A stretch of DNA of 64,000 bases from [Clostridium] asparagiforme DSM 15981. Lineage in GTDB: Bacteria; Bacillota; Clostridia; Lachnospirales; Lachnospiraceae. The notes beneath the pieces were generated by a model. It saw nothing but the letters and a program-made list of their open reading frames with translations, made no database searches and was not told where the DNA came from. The translations under genes and the position numbers were made by a program. The first letter of the stretch is position 1, and each line of letters starts with the position of its first letter. Positions 43,150 through 52,314 of this stretch are shown here, piece after piece. The stretch is taken from positions 1,860,001-1,924,000 of the forward strand of contig CP102272.1 of assembly GCA_025149125.1 (NCBI GenBank), in the 5' to 3' direction.

Positions 43150-43854
43150 GTGAAAAATCCGGATATGATAAAACGTTACACGATGTTTATGGCCGGCGTA
43201 ATCGCCAGCGCGCTGGGAATCAGCCTGATCACAAAAGCAGGGCTCGGAACTTCTCCTGTTACGAGCCCTGCTTTTGTGCTGACCTTTCTGTTTCCCTATT
43301 CCCTGGGGACCTTTACCATGATGGTCAACACCCTCATGTTCGGGCTGCAGGCCGTGATTCTGGGCCGGGATTTTGAGCGGGTCCAGCTGCTGCAGCTGCC
43401 CTCGGCGCTGCTGTTTTCGGCCTGTATCGACGGGTGGAGCAGACTCTTTTCCTTCTGGCCGGTGCGCTCTTATCTGAGCAGCGTGGTGGTGCTGGCGGCG
43501 GGCTGCGTATTTCTGGGGCTTGGCATTGCGCTGGAGGTGGTTCCCGATGTGCTGATTCTTCCGGGAGAGGGCCTGGTGCGGGCCATTGTCCGCAGGTTCG
43601 GTCTGCATTTCGGACATGTGAAGCGTGCCTTTGACCTGATTCTGGTGCTTGCGGCGGCGGTGCTGTCCGTGGCGGCCACAGGGAAAATTCTGGGAATCCG
43701 GGAGGGCACAGTGGCGGCCGCCCTGGTGGTGGGCCCCATATCCCATTTCTTCATCGGACGGATCCATTCCCTCGCCCGCGGGGAAAAACTGGTGCCGGAG
43801 CAATTAACCTGCCTCGCAGAGAACGAGGAGGAGTCGGGCGCGGCAAATCTGTGA
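43150..43854 (+). CDS. YczE/YyaS-type integral membrane protein
   Basis: About 234 residues, GTG start at 43150, eight bases after AGGAG. Five to six helices, with GISLITKAGLGTSPVTSPAFVL near the start, the family hallmark. These proteins have no fixed function (YczE is linked to surfactin production in Bacillus). The last 25 residues are an acidic cytosolic tail. It lies just upstream of the large noncoding RNA locus. Confidence 0.82.
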   Translation: MKNPDMIKRYTMFMAGVIASALGISLITKAGLGTSPVTSPAFVLTFLFPYSLGTFTMMVNTLMFGLQAVILGRDFERVQLLQLPSALLFSACIDGWSRLFSFWPVRSYLSSVVVLAAGCVFLGLGIALEVVPDVLILPGEGLVRAIVRRFGLHFGHVKRAFDLILVLAAAVLSVAATGKILGIREGTVAAALVVGPISHFFIGRIHSLARGEKLVPEQLTCLAENEEESGAANL

Positions 43855-43981
43855 ATATTCTGATAATTTACGGAGAATAGCCAAATAAATATATAAACAA
43901 TACGAGAAAATAACAACAATTACATTAAATTACATCAATTTAAAAATAAGCTAAAAATAGTATTAAAAAAGCATAAAAGTA

Positions 43982-44010
43982 TTGACAAATCAGGGCTGTT
44001 TGGCTATAAT
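43982..44010 (+). promoter_or_regulatory. Consensus promoter of the large noncoding RNA
   Basis: TTGACA (43982-43987), 17 bases, TATAAT (44005-44010): a perfect sigma-A promoter. It is preceded by about 100 bases of A/T-rich sequence (43870-43980) that could act as an UP element. Confidence 0.88.
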
Positions 44011-44016
44011 AAAGCT

Positions 44017-44655
44017 ATCAAAAGAACAGAAGAGAAACGAAACGAACTGCAGGAGCAGTTCACATACCAGCTACAAAAATCTAAGCAAAGGAGGTACGGA
44101 CCGCCGAAGCACTTAATTTAGTTTCGTTTATATGAGCAGTTCATAAACGAAACCAGGAAAAACCAATCTACCAAGTGAAATGTCCAGCAGAGCAAGATTT
44201 AAAACAATAAAGTTAAATGTAATTGATTCAATGCAGTGCACAATGAGACAATGTTCGTAAACATTTGAGAGTTGAAACTGGAAGAACGTCACAGTTAATG
44301 AATTGGATTTAAATTAGAATACTGTTAGACGAGCATTCGCAGAAGTAACGGATGAGAAAATTTCCAAACGTTATCGACAGAGTATCAAAAACGATTGTTT
44401 TAGTATCATGACGAGAAAGTGGTATTAGGATGAACAGAGATACCGGATAGCAGAGCATGAATGAAATGAGAAAATTGATCAGAAGTGAAACGGAATGCAA
44501 GAAAAAATGGACATAGTAGCAAACGTAGATCGGAGTTACAATTTCATATAGAGAAGCACACGACAATCTAAAGAAAAGTGAGGCTTAGTCCAATGGACGA
44601 TGTAGTTTAAAGGCGAGTATCGAAATGGAAATGATCATTCGGTACTCGCCTTCTC
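44017..44655 (+). ncRNA. Large (about 640 nt) structured noncoding RNA, ROOL-like size class
   Basis: No frame has a plausible gene, while promoter and terminator define one unit. The RNA strand is rich in A and G, unlike the GC-rich neighbours, and contains many exact hairpins: GAACTGC-AGGA-GCAGTTC (44044-44061), GTTTCGTTTAT/ATAAACGAAAC (44121-44153) whose loop repeats GCAGTTC, AATGTT-CGTA-AACATT (44250-44265), GGTAT/ATACC (44421-44444). It ends in a 13-bp hairpin AAGGCGAGTATCG / CGGTACTCGCCTT (44610-44652). Length, base composition and host group fit ROOL (rumen-originating, ornate, large) RNA, but I cannot confirm the family without a covariance search; OLE or GOLLD seem less likely. Confidence 0.8.
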
Positions 44656-44747
44656 GTTGTGCAAAAAATTAAGTATTATGAAGTGTTACGGTCGGCGCGG
44701 TACGGCCTGCGCGCCTGGCGGTACGCGGCGGCTGGTGCGCAGGCCGG

Positions 44748-45827
44748 TCAGACGGTTTTCCAGCGCTTTTCCACGTGGTTCAGGATTTCACAGCCGTCTT
44801 CCGTGACCAGCACCAGGTCCTCCACGCGGACGCCGAACTTGCCGGGCAGGTACACGCCCGGTTCCACGGAAAAGGTCATTCCGGCTTTTACCGTGTCGGT
44901 GTTGACGGAGCTGACGTCGCCGAACTCGTGGTCCTCCAGCCCGATGGAGTGGCCCAGACGGTGGGTAAAGTATGGGCCGTAGCCGCCCGCCTCGATGTGC
45001 TCCCTGGCGGCGCGGTCGATGTCGCAGAAGCGGACGCCGGGGCGGATCATGGCCTCGGCCTTTTCATTGGCCTCCCGGACCAGATCGTGGATTGCCGCAT
45101 ATTCCGGCTCCGGTTCCCCACAGAAGAAGGTTCGGGTCATGTCGGAGCAGTACCGGTCCTTGCGGCAGCCCATGTCGATCACGATGCAGTCCCCCTTTTT
45201 CAACGCCGTGTTGTCCGGCTCGTGGTGGGGATCCGCGGCGTGGGCGCCGTAGGAGACGATGGTGCCGAAGGACAGACCCTCGCAGCCCGCGTCCCGGTAC
45301 AGCTTTGTGATGTAATCGCTGACTTCCTTCTCTGTCAGACCTTCCCGGAGGTACGCGGCGGCGGCTTCCATGCAGGCGTCGTTGATCCGGGAGGCGGCGC
45401 GCATCTTCTCCTGCTCGTCCTCATCCTTTACGGCGCGGATACGGTCCACACAACCGGAGGAATTGACGTAGCGCACGCCGGGATTGCGCTCCATCAGGGC
45501 CAGAAGAAAGCGGGCGGGCCAGTTCTTGTCGATTCCCATATCCGCGGCAGGGTCCACCGCTTGGGCCAGGATTCCAATCGTGTCGTCGGTGTCGGTCATC
45601 CAGACCTCCTCGAGGCCGGTGCAGGCAACGGTGAACAGCTTGTTTAAGATCAGCTTGTGTCCGCCGTCCGCGCGGGCGTACAAGGCAAACAGGCGCTCCC
45701 CCGGCTGTACGTCCACCCCGGTGAAGTACCAGACGGCCAGCGGATCGCTGACGATCATCTGTGTCAGACCTTCCTCCTTTAATGCCTGCGACAGCCGGTC
45801 CAGGCGCTGTCTGTGCAGCTCTTCCAT
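44748..45827 (-). CDS. M24 family Xaa-Pro aminopeptidase/dipeptidase
   Basis: About 359 residues from ATG 45827 (GGAGGAAATTGCTT upstream). The N-terminal creatinase-like domain is followed by the pita-bread fold with metal ligands in VIDMGCRKDRYCSDMTRTF (Asp, Asp), FTHRLGHSIGLEDHE (His), FSVEPGVYLPGKFGVRVEDL (Glu, Glu). It removes residues next to proline from peptides in the cytosol. Single gene. Confidence 0.94.
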   Translation of the reverse strand: MEELHRQRLDRLSQALKEEGLTQMIVSDPLAVWYFTGVDVQPGERLFALYARADGGHKLILNKLFTVACTGLEEVWMTDTDDTIGILAQAVDPAADMGIDKNWPARFLLALMERNPGVRYVNSSGCVDRIRAVKDEDEQEKMRAASRINDACMEAAAAYLREGLTEKEVSDYITKLYRDAGCEGLSFGTIVSYGAHAADPHHEPDNTALKKGDCIVIDMGCRKDRYCSDMTRTFFCGEPEPEYAAIHDLVREANEKAEAMIRPGVRFCDIDRAAREHIEAGGYGPYFTHRLGHSIGLEDHEFGDVSSVNTDTVKAGMTFSVEPGVYLPGKFGVRVEDLVLVTEDGCEILNHVEKRWKTV

Positions 45828-46013
45828 AAGCAATTTCCTCCTTTATGTTTGCAATGTGTATTCATTATATCCCGTGTGCAAAAAAATGCAAGCCGCAAGG
45901 CCGGGATTTCGGATGCAGATTGTTCGTTTTTTATTAAGGAAAAAGAAATACATTGGGGAAATTTGTCTGCTAAAATGGAAAGAAAAGGATGTACGTGAGG
46001 GAGGCGGAGTGCT

Positions 46014-47321
46014 ATGATGAGAAAGCAGTTATGGTGCAGCGCGGCAGTGGGTTTTCTGGCGGCGGCGCTGTTAGCGGGCTGCGGGCAGGATACGGATACG
46101 ACGGCGCCGGCTGTAAACAAAACGGAGAAAACAAACCCCGTCAGCGTGACCCAGGTGAAGGAGCCGGAGGCGGTTTCCGCGGAGGATTTTGAGAGCAGGA
46201 GTCAGGTGAGGGAGAATAACCCGGTGAGCGCGGAGTTTGTGGGCGCGGCTCAGGCATTTTCCTACGACTCGGCGGCCAGACTTTTGGCGGAGGGAACAAA
46301 GAACCGGAACTATTCCCCGCTGTCGCTCTACTATGCCCTGGCTTTGGCGGCTCAGGGCGCGGAGGGAAAGACGGAGGAGGAGATGCTGGCGGTGCTGGGC
46401 ATGAAGGATAAGGCGGAGCTGGCCGCCCAGTGCGGGAACCTTTACCGGCTGCTCTACAGGTCCCACGAGTATTCCCGGCTCAAGCTGGCCAATTCCCTGT
46501 GGACTCAGCAGGGACTGGCGTTTAAGGACGGATTTCTGGGGACCGCCCAGGACGATTTTTACGCTTCGGTGTTCCCGGTGGATTTCGCCGGTCCGGAGGC
46601 GGGAATTGCCATGGGGCAGTGGATTTCCCAGAACACAGGCGGCATTCTGTCGCCTCAGATGGAGACGTCGCCCAGAGATGTGCTGGTGATCATCAATACC
46701 GTTTACTTTAACGGTCAGTGGATCAACCGTTTTGAGGAGTCGTCCAACACGGAGGGAAGCTTTACCACGGCGGACAACGAGGAGGTCAAGTGCGAATATA
46801 TGCACCTGAAGAACGCTTCCCAGACGTATTACGAGGGAGACGGATATTCCGGCACGGAGCTGTGGATGAAGGACAACGGCTCGCTGATGCTGATTCTGCC
46901 GGACGAGGGTGTGGAGATCGGAGCGCTGATCCGGCAGCAGGGTAAGCTGGAGGAGATGTTCAGCCGCCGGGACGGGCAGGGCGGCCTGATGGATCTCTCA
47001 CTGCCGAAGTTCCGGTTTGGGGACAGCCTGGAGCTGGCGGATATGCTGCGGGACATGGGCGTGAAGGAGGCGTTTGAGGAGCAGGCGGATTTCTCGGCCA
47101 TGTCCGACGAGCCGGCGTTTATCTCCCGGATCAAACAGGAGACCCACATCGGGATCAATGAGGACGGGGTGGAGGCCGCGGCTTATACGGAGATCGCAAT
47201 GGCGGGAGCGGGACTCCCGGAAGGCAGGCATGTGCTGGATTTCAATCGTCCGTTTTTGTTCGGGATCATCAGCGACCAGGGGATTCCGCTGTTTTTGGGC
47301 GTGTGCAATAATCCCCAGTAG
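46014..47321 (+). CDS. Lipoprotein serpin (serine protease inhibitor)
   Basis: 435 residues. The signal peptide ends in a lipobox LLAGC (Cys about residue 22), so the protein is anchored outside the membrane, with a Thr/Glu-rich linker. Serpin landmarks: NYSPLSLYYALALAA, INTVYFNGQW, LILPDEG and the end signature FNRPFLFGI. The hinge NEDGVEAAAYT fits inhibitory serpins well. The reactive loop EIAMAGAGLPEGRHVLD is about 3 residues longer than in alpha-1-antitrypsin; likely P1 is a small residue (Ala/Gly region), suggesting elastase- or subtilisin-like targets (inference). Paralogue of the serpin at 10628. Confidence 0.95.
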   Translation: MMRKQLWCSAAVGFLAAALLAGCGQDTDTTAPAVNKTEKTNPVSVTQVKEPEAVSAEDFESRSQVRENNPVSAEFVGAAQAFSYDSAARLLAEGTKNRNYSPLSLYYALALAAQGAEGKTEEEMLAVLGMKDKAELAAQCGNLYRLLYRSHEYSRLKLANSLWTQQGLAFKDGFLGTAQDDFYASVFPVDFAGPEAGIAMGQWISQNTGGILSPQMETSPRDVLVIINTVYFNGQWINRFEESSNTEGSFTTADNEEVKCEYMHLKNASQTYYEGDGYSGTELWMKDNGSLMLILPDEGVEIGALIRQQGKLEEMFSRRDGQGGLMDLSLPKFRFGDSLELADMLRDMGVKEAFEEQADFSAMSDEPAFISRIKQETHIGINEDGVEAAAYTEIAMAGAGLPEGRHVLDFNRPFLFGIISDQGIPLFLGVCNNPQ

Positions 47322-47353
47322 AGGCGCAATCGCGGCGTGAAGGGGGCGTTTTT

Positions 47354-47899
47354 GTGAAAAAAGAAATAAACTGGAAAACGGTCGCGACATCGCTGGGATG
47401 TCTGGCGTTTATGGCGCTGGTGATTTTCCGTCCGTCCTTTGACGCCAGGGTTGCGGTGGAGAAGAAGGTGGGAACTGCCGAGGGATTTACGGTCACGGAA
47501 GTGATTGGGGAGAAGGCGGTGGATCAGAACCGGCTGTTGTTTCTGTATCTCGGTGAAAAAGGGGAAATCGACTGTGCGGCCGTGAAAAAAACTTTTGGCC
47601 TCTACCGGGCGGAGGCGGTGTTCGGCTATCTTCCGGCCAGGGAATCCGGGCCGGTGGAGAGCGGTGGGAGCAGGGCCCATTTGCTGTACTGTCCTTATCG
47701 GCAGCAAGGGGAATGGTACCTCTGCTACGGCGTGATTGCGGATCAGGACGTGGCTAACGTTTCCTTTGGGGAACAGGAGATGGAGGAGCTGCAGTACGGC
47801 GGGGTTCGGATCGTCTACTGCTGGGGAAAAGGAGACCCGGACGCGGATTTTTCGCTCAGGGACGCCCAGGGCCGGGAGCTTAGCCTGGTGAAAGAGTGA
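47354..47899 (+). CDS. Membrane-anchored protein of unknown function
   Basis: 181 residues, GTG start behind GAAGGGGG. One N-terminal hydrophobic helix (about residues 9-25), then an exported domain of about 150 residues with strands (GFTVTEVIGE, LLFLYLGEKG, AHLLYCPYRQQGEWYLCYGVIAD). Three Cys residues lie in the exported part. I do not recognise the family. It follows the lipoprotein serpin by 32 bases and is probably cotranscribed. Confidence 0.7.
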   Translation: MKKEINWKTVATSLGCLAFMALVIFRPSFDARVAVEKKVGTAEGFTVTEVIGEKAVDQNRLLFLYLGEKGEIDCAAVKKTFGLYRAEAVFGYLPARESGPVESGGSRAHLLYCPYRQQGEWYLCYGVIADQDVANVSFGEQEMEELQYGGVRIVYCWGKGDPDADFSLRDAQGRELSLVKE

Positions 47900-47965
47900 C
47901 CATGCAAAAGCCCGCCGGGAATGGATTTTTAATAAAGGATTGAGAAAAAGGAAGGAAATGGAAAA

Positions 47966-48967
47966 ATGATTCGTTATGCGACCATAGGGACAAATTTTGT
48001 GGTGAACTGGTTTTTGGAGGCGGCTAAGAAATGCGAAGGGCTGCACTATTGTGCAGCGTATTCCCGAAATGTGGAAAAGGCCCGGGAATATGCGGCCCAG
48101 TGGGGAGCGGACCGTTATACGGACTCCCTGACAGAGCTGGCGGAGGCCAAGGATGTGGATGCAGTCTATATCGCCAGCCCCAACAGTCTGCATTTTGAGC
48201 AGGCGGCGCTGATGCTGTCCCACGGCAAGCATGTGCTGTGCGAGAAGACGGTGACCAGCAACCGGCGGGAACTGGAGCGGCTGTTGGAGATTGCGGATGA
48301 GAAGGGCCTGGTGTTTATGGAGGCGATGCGCTCCGCCTTTATCCCGGCCTTCGGGCTGATCGGAGAGAACTTAAATAAGCTGGGGACCATCCGCCGGGTC
48401 AGCCTGCAGTACGCCAAATACTCCTCACGCTATGACAAGTTCCGGGCGGGCGTGGTGGAAAATGCCTTTGATCCGAGGTTTTCCAATGGAGCGCTGATGG
48501 ACATCGGCGTGTACTGCGTGCACATGCTGGTGAAGCTGTTCGGGCGGCCGGAGCGGGTGACGGCGGACGCCGTATTCCTGGAGAACGGCGTGGACGGGGC
48601 GGGGACGATTCTGGCCTCCTACAAGGGAATGCAGGCGGAGCTGCTGTATTCCAAGATCACCACCAACCGCTGCCCCTGCCAGATTCAGGGGGAGGAGGCC
48701 ACCATGGTGATCGAGGGCGATTTAACGAACCCCAGCCGGATCGTGATCTGGCACCGCAACGGTGAGGAGGAGATTCTGGTGCCGGAAGGCCGCGAGGACA
48801 CCATGCTGCCGGAGGTGCGGGAATGGCTGCGCCTGATGGCGGGCGGGGAGACGGCCGCGGCGCACAACCAATACTCGCTGATGGAGATGGAGGTAATGGA
48901 CGAGGCGCGCCGGCAGATGGGAATCGTGTACCCGGCGGACCGGGAGGAGTTGTGGAAGCGGTATTGA
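47966..48967 (+). CDS. Gfo/Idh/MocA family oxidoreductase
   Basis: 333 residues, ATG behind AAGGAA. N-terminal Rossmann fold (IRYATIGTNFVVNWFL), VDAVYIASPNSLHFEQA, the catalytic-region lysine in HGKHVLCEKTVTSNRREL, then the C-terminal beta-sheet domain. NAD(P)-dependent sugar or inositol dehydrogenase; substrate unknown. Single gene. Confidence 0.92.
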   Translation: MIRYATIGTNFVVNWFLEAAKKCEGLHYCAAYSRNVEKAREYAAQWGADRYTDSLTELAEAKDVDAVYIASPNSLHFEQAALMLSHGKHVLCEKTVTSNRRELERLLEIADEKGLVFMEAMRSAFIPAFGLIGENLNKLGTIRRVSLQYAKYSSRYDKFRAGVVENAFDPRFSNGALMDIGVYCVHMLVKLFGRPERVTADAVFLENGVDGAGTILASYKGMQAELLYSKITTNRCPCQIQGEEATMVIEGDLTNPSRIVIWHRNGEEEILVPEGREDTMLPEVREWLRLMAGGETAAAHNQYSLMEMEVMDEARRQMGIVYPADREELWKRY

Positions 48968-49007
48968 TGGGGAGCTGACGGGATAGCCGGGCCGGGAGCC
49001 GGAAGGC

Positions 49008-49036
49008 GGGAATACCGGGCGGGAGTACCGGGCGGG
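49008..49036 (+). other. G-quadruplex-capable GGG repeats between convergent genes
   Basis: Five GGG runs with loops of 6, 1, 6 and 1 bases (CGGGCGGGAGTACCGGGCGGG core), partly a 13-bp tandem repeat. Folding is predicted from pattern only. Confidence 0.45.
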
Positions 49037-49048
49037 CGGCCCGCGCCC

Positions 49049-50035
49049 CTACAGCCCTTGCAGGTCAAAGGGCGGCGTGTACTCCTCCTTGGCGCTGCTC
49101 TTTTCCTGCATGAAGCCGTCGGTGAGGCCCAGGGCAATGGCCTCGTCCACTACCTGGTTGTACTCGTAGGTGGTGATACGGCGGTTTAACTCAGGATAGT
49201 CCTTGCTGTGGAAAAAGGGCGTGTACTGGCTCATCAGGCTGATCAGATAATGGCCGTGGGGGTAGTGCTCCCTGATCCAGCGCAGCAGGGCGATGGAGTC
49301 GCGCCGGTGGGAGGGAAGGACCATATGGCGGATGATGACGCCTTTTTTCATGAGCGGAGCGGCGGCTCCGCTCGTTTTCGATGCGGGGGCGTTATGCGGC
49401 CGGGGGGCGGAGGACGGAAGGGGGCTGTCGTAGACCGGCGGTCCGGTCTGGGCGATCATCTGGCCGATGGCCGCGGCGGCGGTCTCAAAGTAATCGGGGG
49501 CCTTGGAGTATTTGGCGGCCAGCCGGTTGTCAAAGTATTTGAAGTCGGGGAGCCAGATATCCACGTAGGGCGCCAGCGCTTTGACCGTCTCCAGACACTC
49601 GTAGCCGCCGCAGTTGTAGACAACGGGGATATGCAGGCGGTCCTTGACCTGGTCCAGGGCTTCGAGAATATCCGGCAGGTACTGGGTGGCGGTGACAAGA
49701 TTGAGATTGTGCGCGCCCTGGGACTGTAGATCCAGGAACACGGAGGCCAGCTGATCCGGGGTCAGCTCCTTGCCGAAGTTTTCGCTGCTGATGCGGTAGT
49801 TCTGGCAGAAAAGGCAGCGCAGGGTACAGCCGGAGAAAAACACGGTGCCGCTGCCGCCCGGCTGTCCTTCGGCCCCGGAGAGACACGGCTCCTCCCACTG
49901 ATGCAGCGCGGCCCGGGCGGCCCGCAGCGTGTCGCTGCAGCCGCAGAAGCCGGTGCCGCGGCTGCGGTCAATACCGCACATTCTGGGGCAGAGGCGGCAG
50001 GATTGATACATTTGACGTGTGATGGGATCGTTCAT
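49049..50035 (-). CDS. Radical SAM protein (PflA-activase-like, COG1313 type)
   Basis: 328 residues, ATG behind AGGAG. N-terminal Cys-rich stretch (CRLCPRMCGIDRSRGTGFCGC), then the radical SAM CxxxCxxC motif in FFSGCTLRCLFCQNYRIS, and the barrel to the end (IIRHMVLPSHRRDSIALLRWI). It cleaves SAM with a 4Fe-4S cluster; the target is unknown, often annotated as putative pyruvate-formate-lyase activase. Residues about 205-230 are an unusual Pro/Ala/Ser-rich insert (SPLPSSAPRPHNAPASKTS). Confidence 0.9.
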   Translation of the reverse strand: MNDPITRQMYQSCRLCPRMCGIDRSRGTGFCGCSDTLRAARAALHQWEEPCLSGAEGQPGGSGTVFFSGCTLRCLFCQNYRISSENFGKELTPDQLASVFLDLQSQGAHNLNLVTATQYLPDILEALDQVKDRLHIPVVYNCGGYECLETVKALAPYVDIWLPDFKYFDNRLAAKYSKAPDYFETAAAAIGQMIAQTGPPVYDSPLPSSAPRPHNAPASKTSGAAAPLMKKGVIIRHMVLPSHRRDSIALLRWIREHYPHGHYLISLMSQYTPFFHSKDYPELNRRITTYEYNQVVDEAIALGLTDGFMQEKSSAKEEYTPPFDLQGL

Positions 50036-50054
50036 AGTTTGTTTGCTCCTGTTA

Positions 50055-50945
50055 TCAGATGGTAAAGTCCTGCTGTTCCGGCAGGCGGTGCTGTTCCCGG
50101 AATTCCTTGGGCGAGACGCCGTACTCCTTTTTAAAGGCCCGGAAAAAGCTGGTGTAGTCCCGGAAGCCGTACTGCTGGAAGACGCGGCTGATGGGCTGGT
50201 CCGAGAGAATCGCGTTTTTGCTGGCTTGGAGGCGCTTTTTCAGGATATACTGATGGAGAGGAATCCCCATGTTATCCTTGAAAATGTGGGCGATGTGGTA
50301 TTTGCTCACATAGAAAAACGCGGCCAGAGTGTCCAGACTCAAATCCTCGTCCAGATGGCGGTTCACATAATCGCAGATATTCAGGTAGAGAACATTTTCG
50401 TAGACCGCGGATTTCTGGTGCAGGCTGTCGTAGAGAATGCGGTTGATGTGGACCAGGAAGGACATGACGGCCAGGGGCGCAGCCTGCCGGGAAAAGGGGC
50501 GGCCGCCGGATAGCTCCTCCACCATGTCGGTGAGCCGCCCCAGAATGTCCTGAGCGGTGATGTAGTCCGTGTGGAAACGGTAGGTCTGATGTCCCTGTGC
50601 GTAGTCCACCGCGTAGGTCATATCCTGATCGTGGGAGCGCAGGCGGCGGTAAAAGCTCTGGCTGATCCACAGCACGAAACGGCGGTAAGAGCCCTCGTGA
50701 TCCCCAAAGACCGGGCGGTGAGGCAGGCCCGGCGGGATGAGCAGATAATCGCCGTATTCCAGCACATAACATTTGTCGGCGATCTCGTAGGTGACATTTC
50801 CCTCCAGAAAAAAATAAAATTCATAATAATCGTGCTGGTGGGTGGAAACGTGGTCCAGATTGACGTCATTGTAGTAAAAGAGCTCGAAATCACCGGACTG
50901 CATGTACTGGCGTGTTGTGAAATTGATGGAGAGAGACTTTTTCAT
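50055..50945 (-). CDS. AraC-family regulator with cupin sensor domain
   Basis: 296 residues from ATG 50945 (GAAGGAG upstream). N-terminal cupin domain (STHQHDYYEFYFFLEGNVTY, YLLIPPGLPHRPVF) and C-terminal double HTH (LSLDTLAAFFYVSKYHIAHIF, ISRVFQQYGFRDYTSFFRAF, YGVSPKEFRE). It is divergent from uxuA and most likely activates it in response to a uronate-type sugar. Confidence 0.92.
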   Translation of the reverse strand: MKKSLSINFTTRQYMQSGDFELFYYNDVNLDHVSTHQHDYYEFYFFLEGNVTYEIADKCYVLEYGDYLLIPPGLPHRPVFGDHEGSYRRFVLWISQSFYRRLRSHDQDMTYAVDYAQGHQTYRFHTDYITAQDILGRLTDMVEELSGGRPFSRQAAPLAVMSFLVHINRILYDSLHQKSAVYENVLYLNICDYVNRHLDEDLSLDTLAAFFYVSKYHIAHIFKDNMGIPLHQYILKKRLQASKNAILSDQPISRVFQQYGFRDYTSFFRAFKKEYGVSPKEFREQHRLPEQQDFTI

Positions 50946-51077
50946 GGAATGTGCTCCTTCAAAACGGGAAAATGGGAGTGGCGGATCCTGCTCCGTTTTT
51001 TGCCTATGGGGATAGTATACCACAATATTTGCAATGCTTACAACAAATTAAACCATGGACGTAGTTTTTGGATCTGT

Positions 51078-51134
51078 TATAATTAAGATAACGTACTACT
51101 TATCGCCAACCCGCGGTTGGCGACAAGATATAAT
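51078..51134 (+). repeat. Single 51-bp TATAAT-bounded hairpin repeat upstream of uxuA
   Basis: TATAATTAAG, AACGTACTACTTA, the perfect hairpin TCGCCAACC-CGC-GGTTGGCGA, CAAGA, then TATAAT exactly 51 bases after the first. Same architecture as the tandem units before uppP, but with different stem bases that still pair. Confidence 0.8.
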
Positions 51135-51180
51135 AATAGGATCCGAGGCAAACGTGAATTCATTTAAGGAGGAGTTACAC

Positions 51181-52230
51181 ATGAAATTATCATTCAGATG
51201 GTATGGAGAAGATGACAAGGTAACGCTGGAAAATATCCGCCAGATTCCGGGGATGCAGTCCATCGTGACAGCGGTTTACGACGTGCCTGTGGGCGAGGTC
51301 TGGAGCCGCGAGAGCATCGCCGGACTGAAAAAGCAGGTTGAGGACGCGGGACTGGGCTTTGACGTGATCGAGAGCATCCCGGTTCACGAGGACATCAAGC
51401 TGGGCAAGGATACCAGAGACAAATACATCGCCAACTACTGCGAGAACATCCGCCGGGTGGCCGAGGCCGGAATCAAGTGCATCTGCTACAATTTCATGCC
51501 GGTATTTGATTGGACCAGAACCCAGCTGGACCACGAGCTGGGCGACGGCTCTACTTCCCTGGTTTATTATCAGGAGCAGGTTGACGCCGTAAATCCCATG
51601 AACAGCGACAGCGACTTAACCCTTCCGGGCTGGGACTCCAGTTACACCAAGGACGGCTTGAAGGCGGTTGTGGCCGAGTACAACAGCATGACCGAGGATA
51701 TGCTGTGGGACAACCTGAAGTATTTCCTGGAGCGGGTGATTCCGGTGGCTGCGGAGTGCGACGTGAACATGGCGATCCACGAGGACGATCCCTGCTGGAG
51801 CATTTTCGGGCTTCCCAGAATCATCACCTGCGAGGAGAACCTGGACCGCTTCTTAAAGCTGGTGGACGACAAGCACAACGGCATCACCCTGTGCACCGGC
51901 TCTCTGGGCTGTTCCGCTAAGAACGACGTGGTGCGCATGGCCGGAAAATACGCCGCGATGGGCCGCATCCACTTCGCACACCTGCGCAACGTTGCGGTTC
52001 TGGACAACGGCTTCGAGGAGAGAGCGCACTTATCCAGCTGCGGTTCCCTGGATATGTTCGGGATCGTGAAAGCGCTGGTGGACAACGGTTTCGACGGCTA
52101 CGTGAGACCCGACCACGGCCGTATGATCTGGGGCGAGACCGGCCGCGCCGGATACGGCCTCTACGACAGAGCCCTGGGCGCAACCTATCTGAATGGCCTG
52201 TTCGAGGCAGTGGAGAAGATGAGCAAGTAA
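51181..52230 (+). CDS. uxuA: D-mannonate dehydratase
   Basis: 349 residues from ATG 51181, behind AGGAGG. TIM barrel with [17 protein letters not shown] at the start, [25 protein letters not shown] and [11 protein letters not shown], which provide the divalent metal and substrate ligands. It converts D-mannonate to 2-keto-3-deoxygluconate in the glucuronate pathway. The divergent AraC gene and the 51-bp element lie upstream, the SDR gene downstream. Confidence 0.97.
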   Translation: MKLSFRWYGEDDKVTLENIRQIPGMQSIVTAVYDVPVGEVWSRESIAGLKKQVEDAGLGFDVIESIPVHEDIKLGKDTRDKYIANYCENIRRVAEAGIKCICYNFMPVFDWTRTQLDHELGDGSTSLVYYQEQVDAVNPMNSDSDLTLPGWDSSYTKDGLKAVVAEYNSMTEDMLWDNLKYFLERVIPVAAECDVNMAIHEDDPCWSIFGLPRIITCEENLDRFLKLVDDKHNGITLCTGSLGCSAKNDVVRMAGKYAAMGRIHFAHLRNVAVLDNGFEERAHLSSCGSLDMFGIVKALVDNGFDGYVRPDHGRMIWGETGRAGYGLYDRALGATYLNGLFEAVEKMSK

Positions 52231-52250
52231 TTGAACACGGTTTAAACTGC

Positions 52251-52287
52251 AAAACGCCTGTCCGGGAAATGATACGGGCAGGCGTTT
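52251..52287 (+). terminator. Hairpin between uxuA and the SDR gene
   Basis: AAACGCCTG pairs with CAGGCGTTT; the tail TTTGTGG is weak, so it may only attenuate expression of the next gene. Confidence 0.6.
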
Positions 52288-52314
52288 GTGGTGGGCCGTG
52301 AAAGGAGCTGAAAC

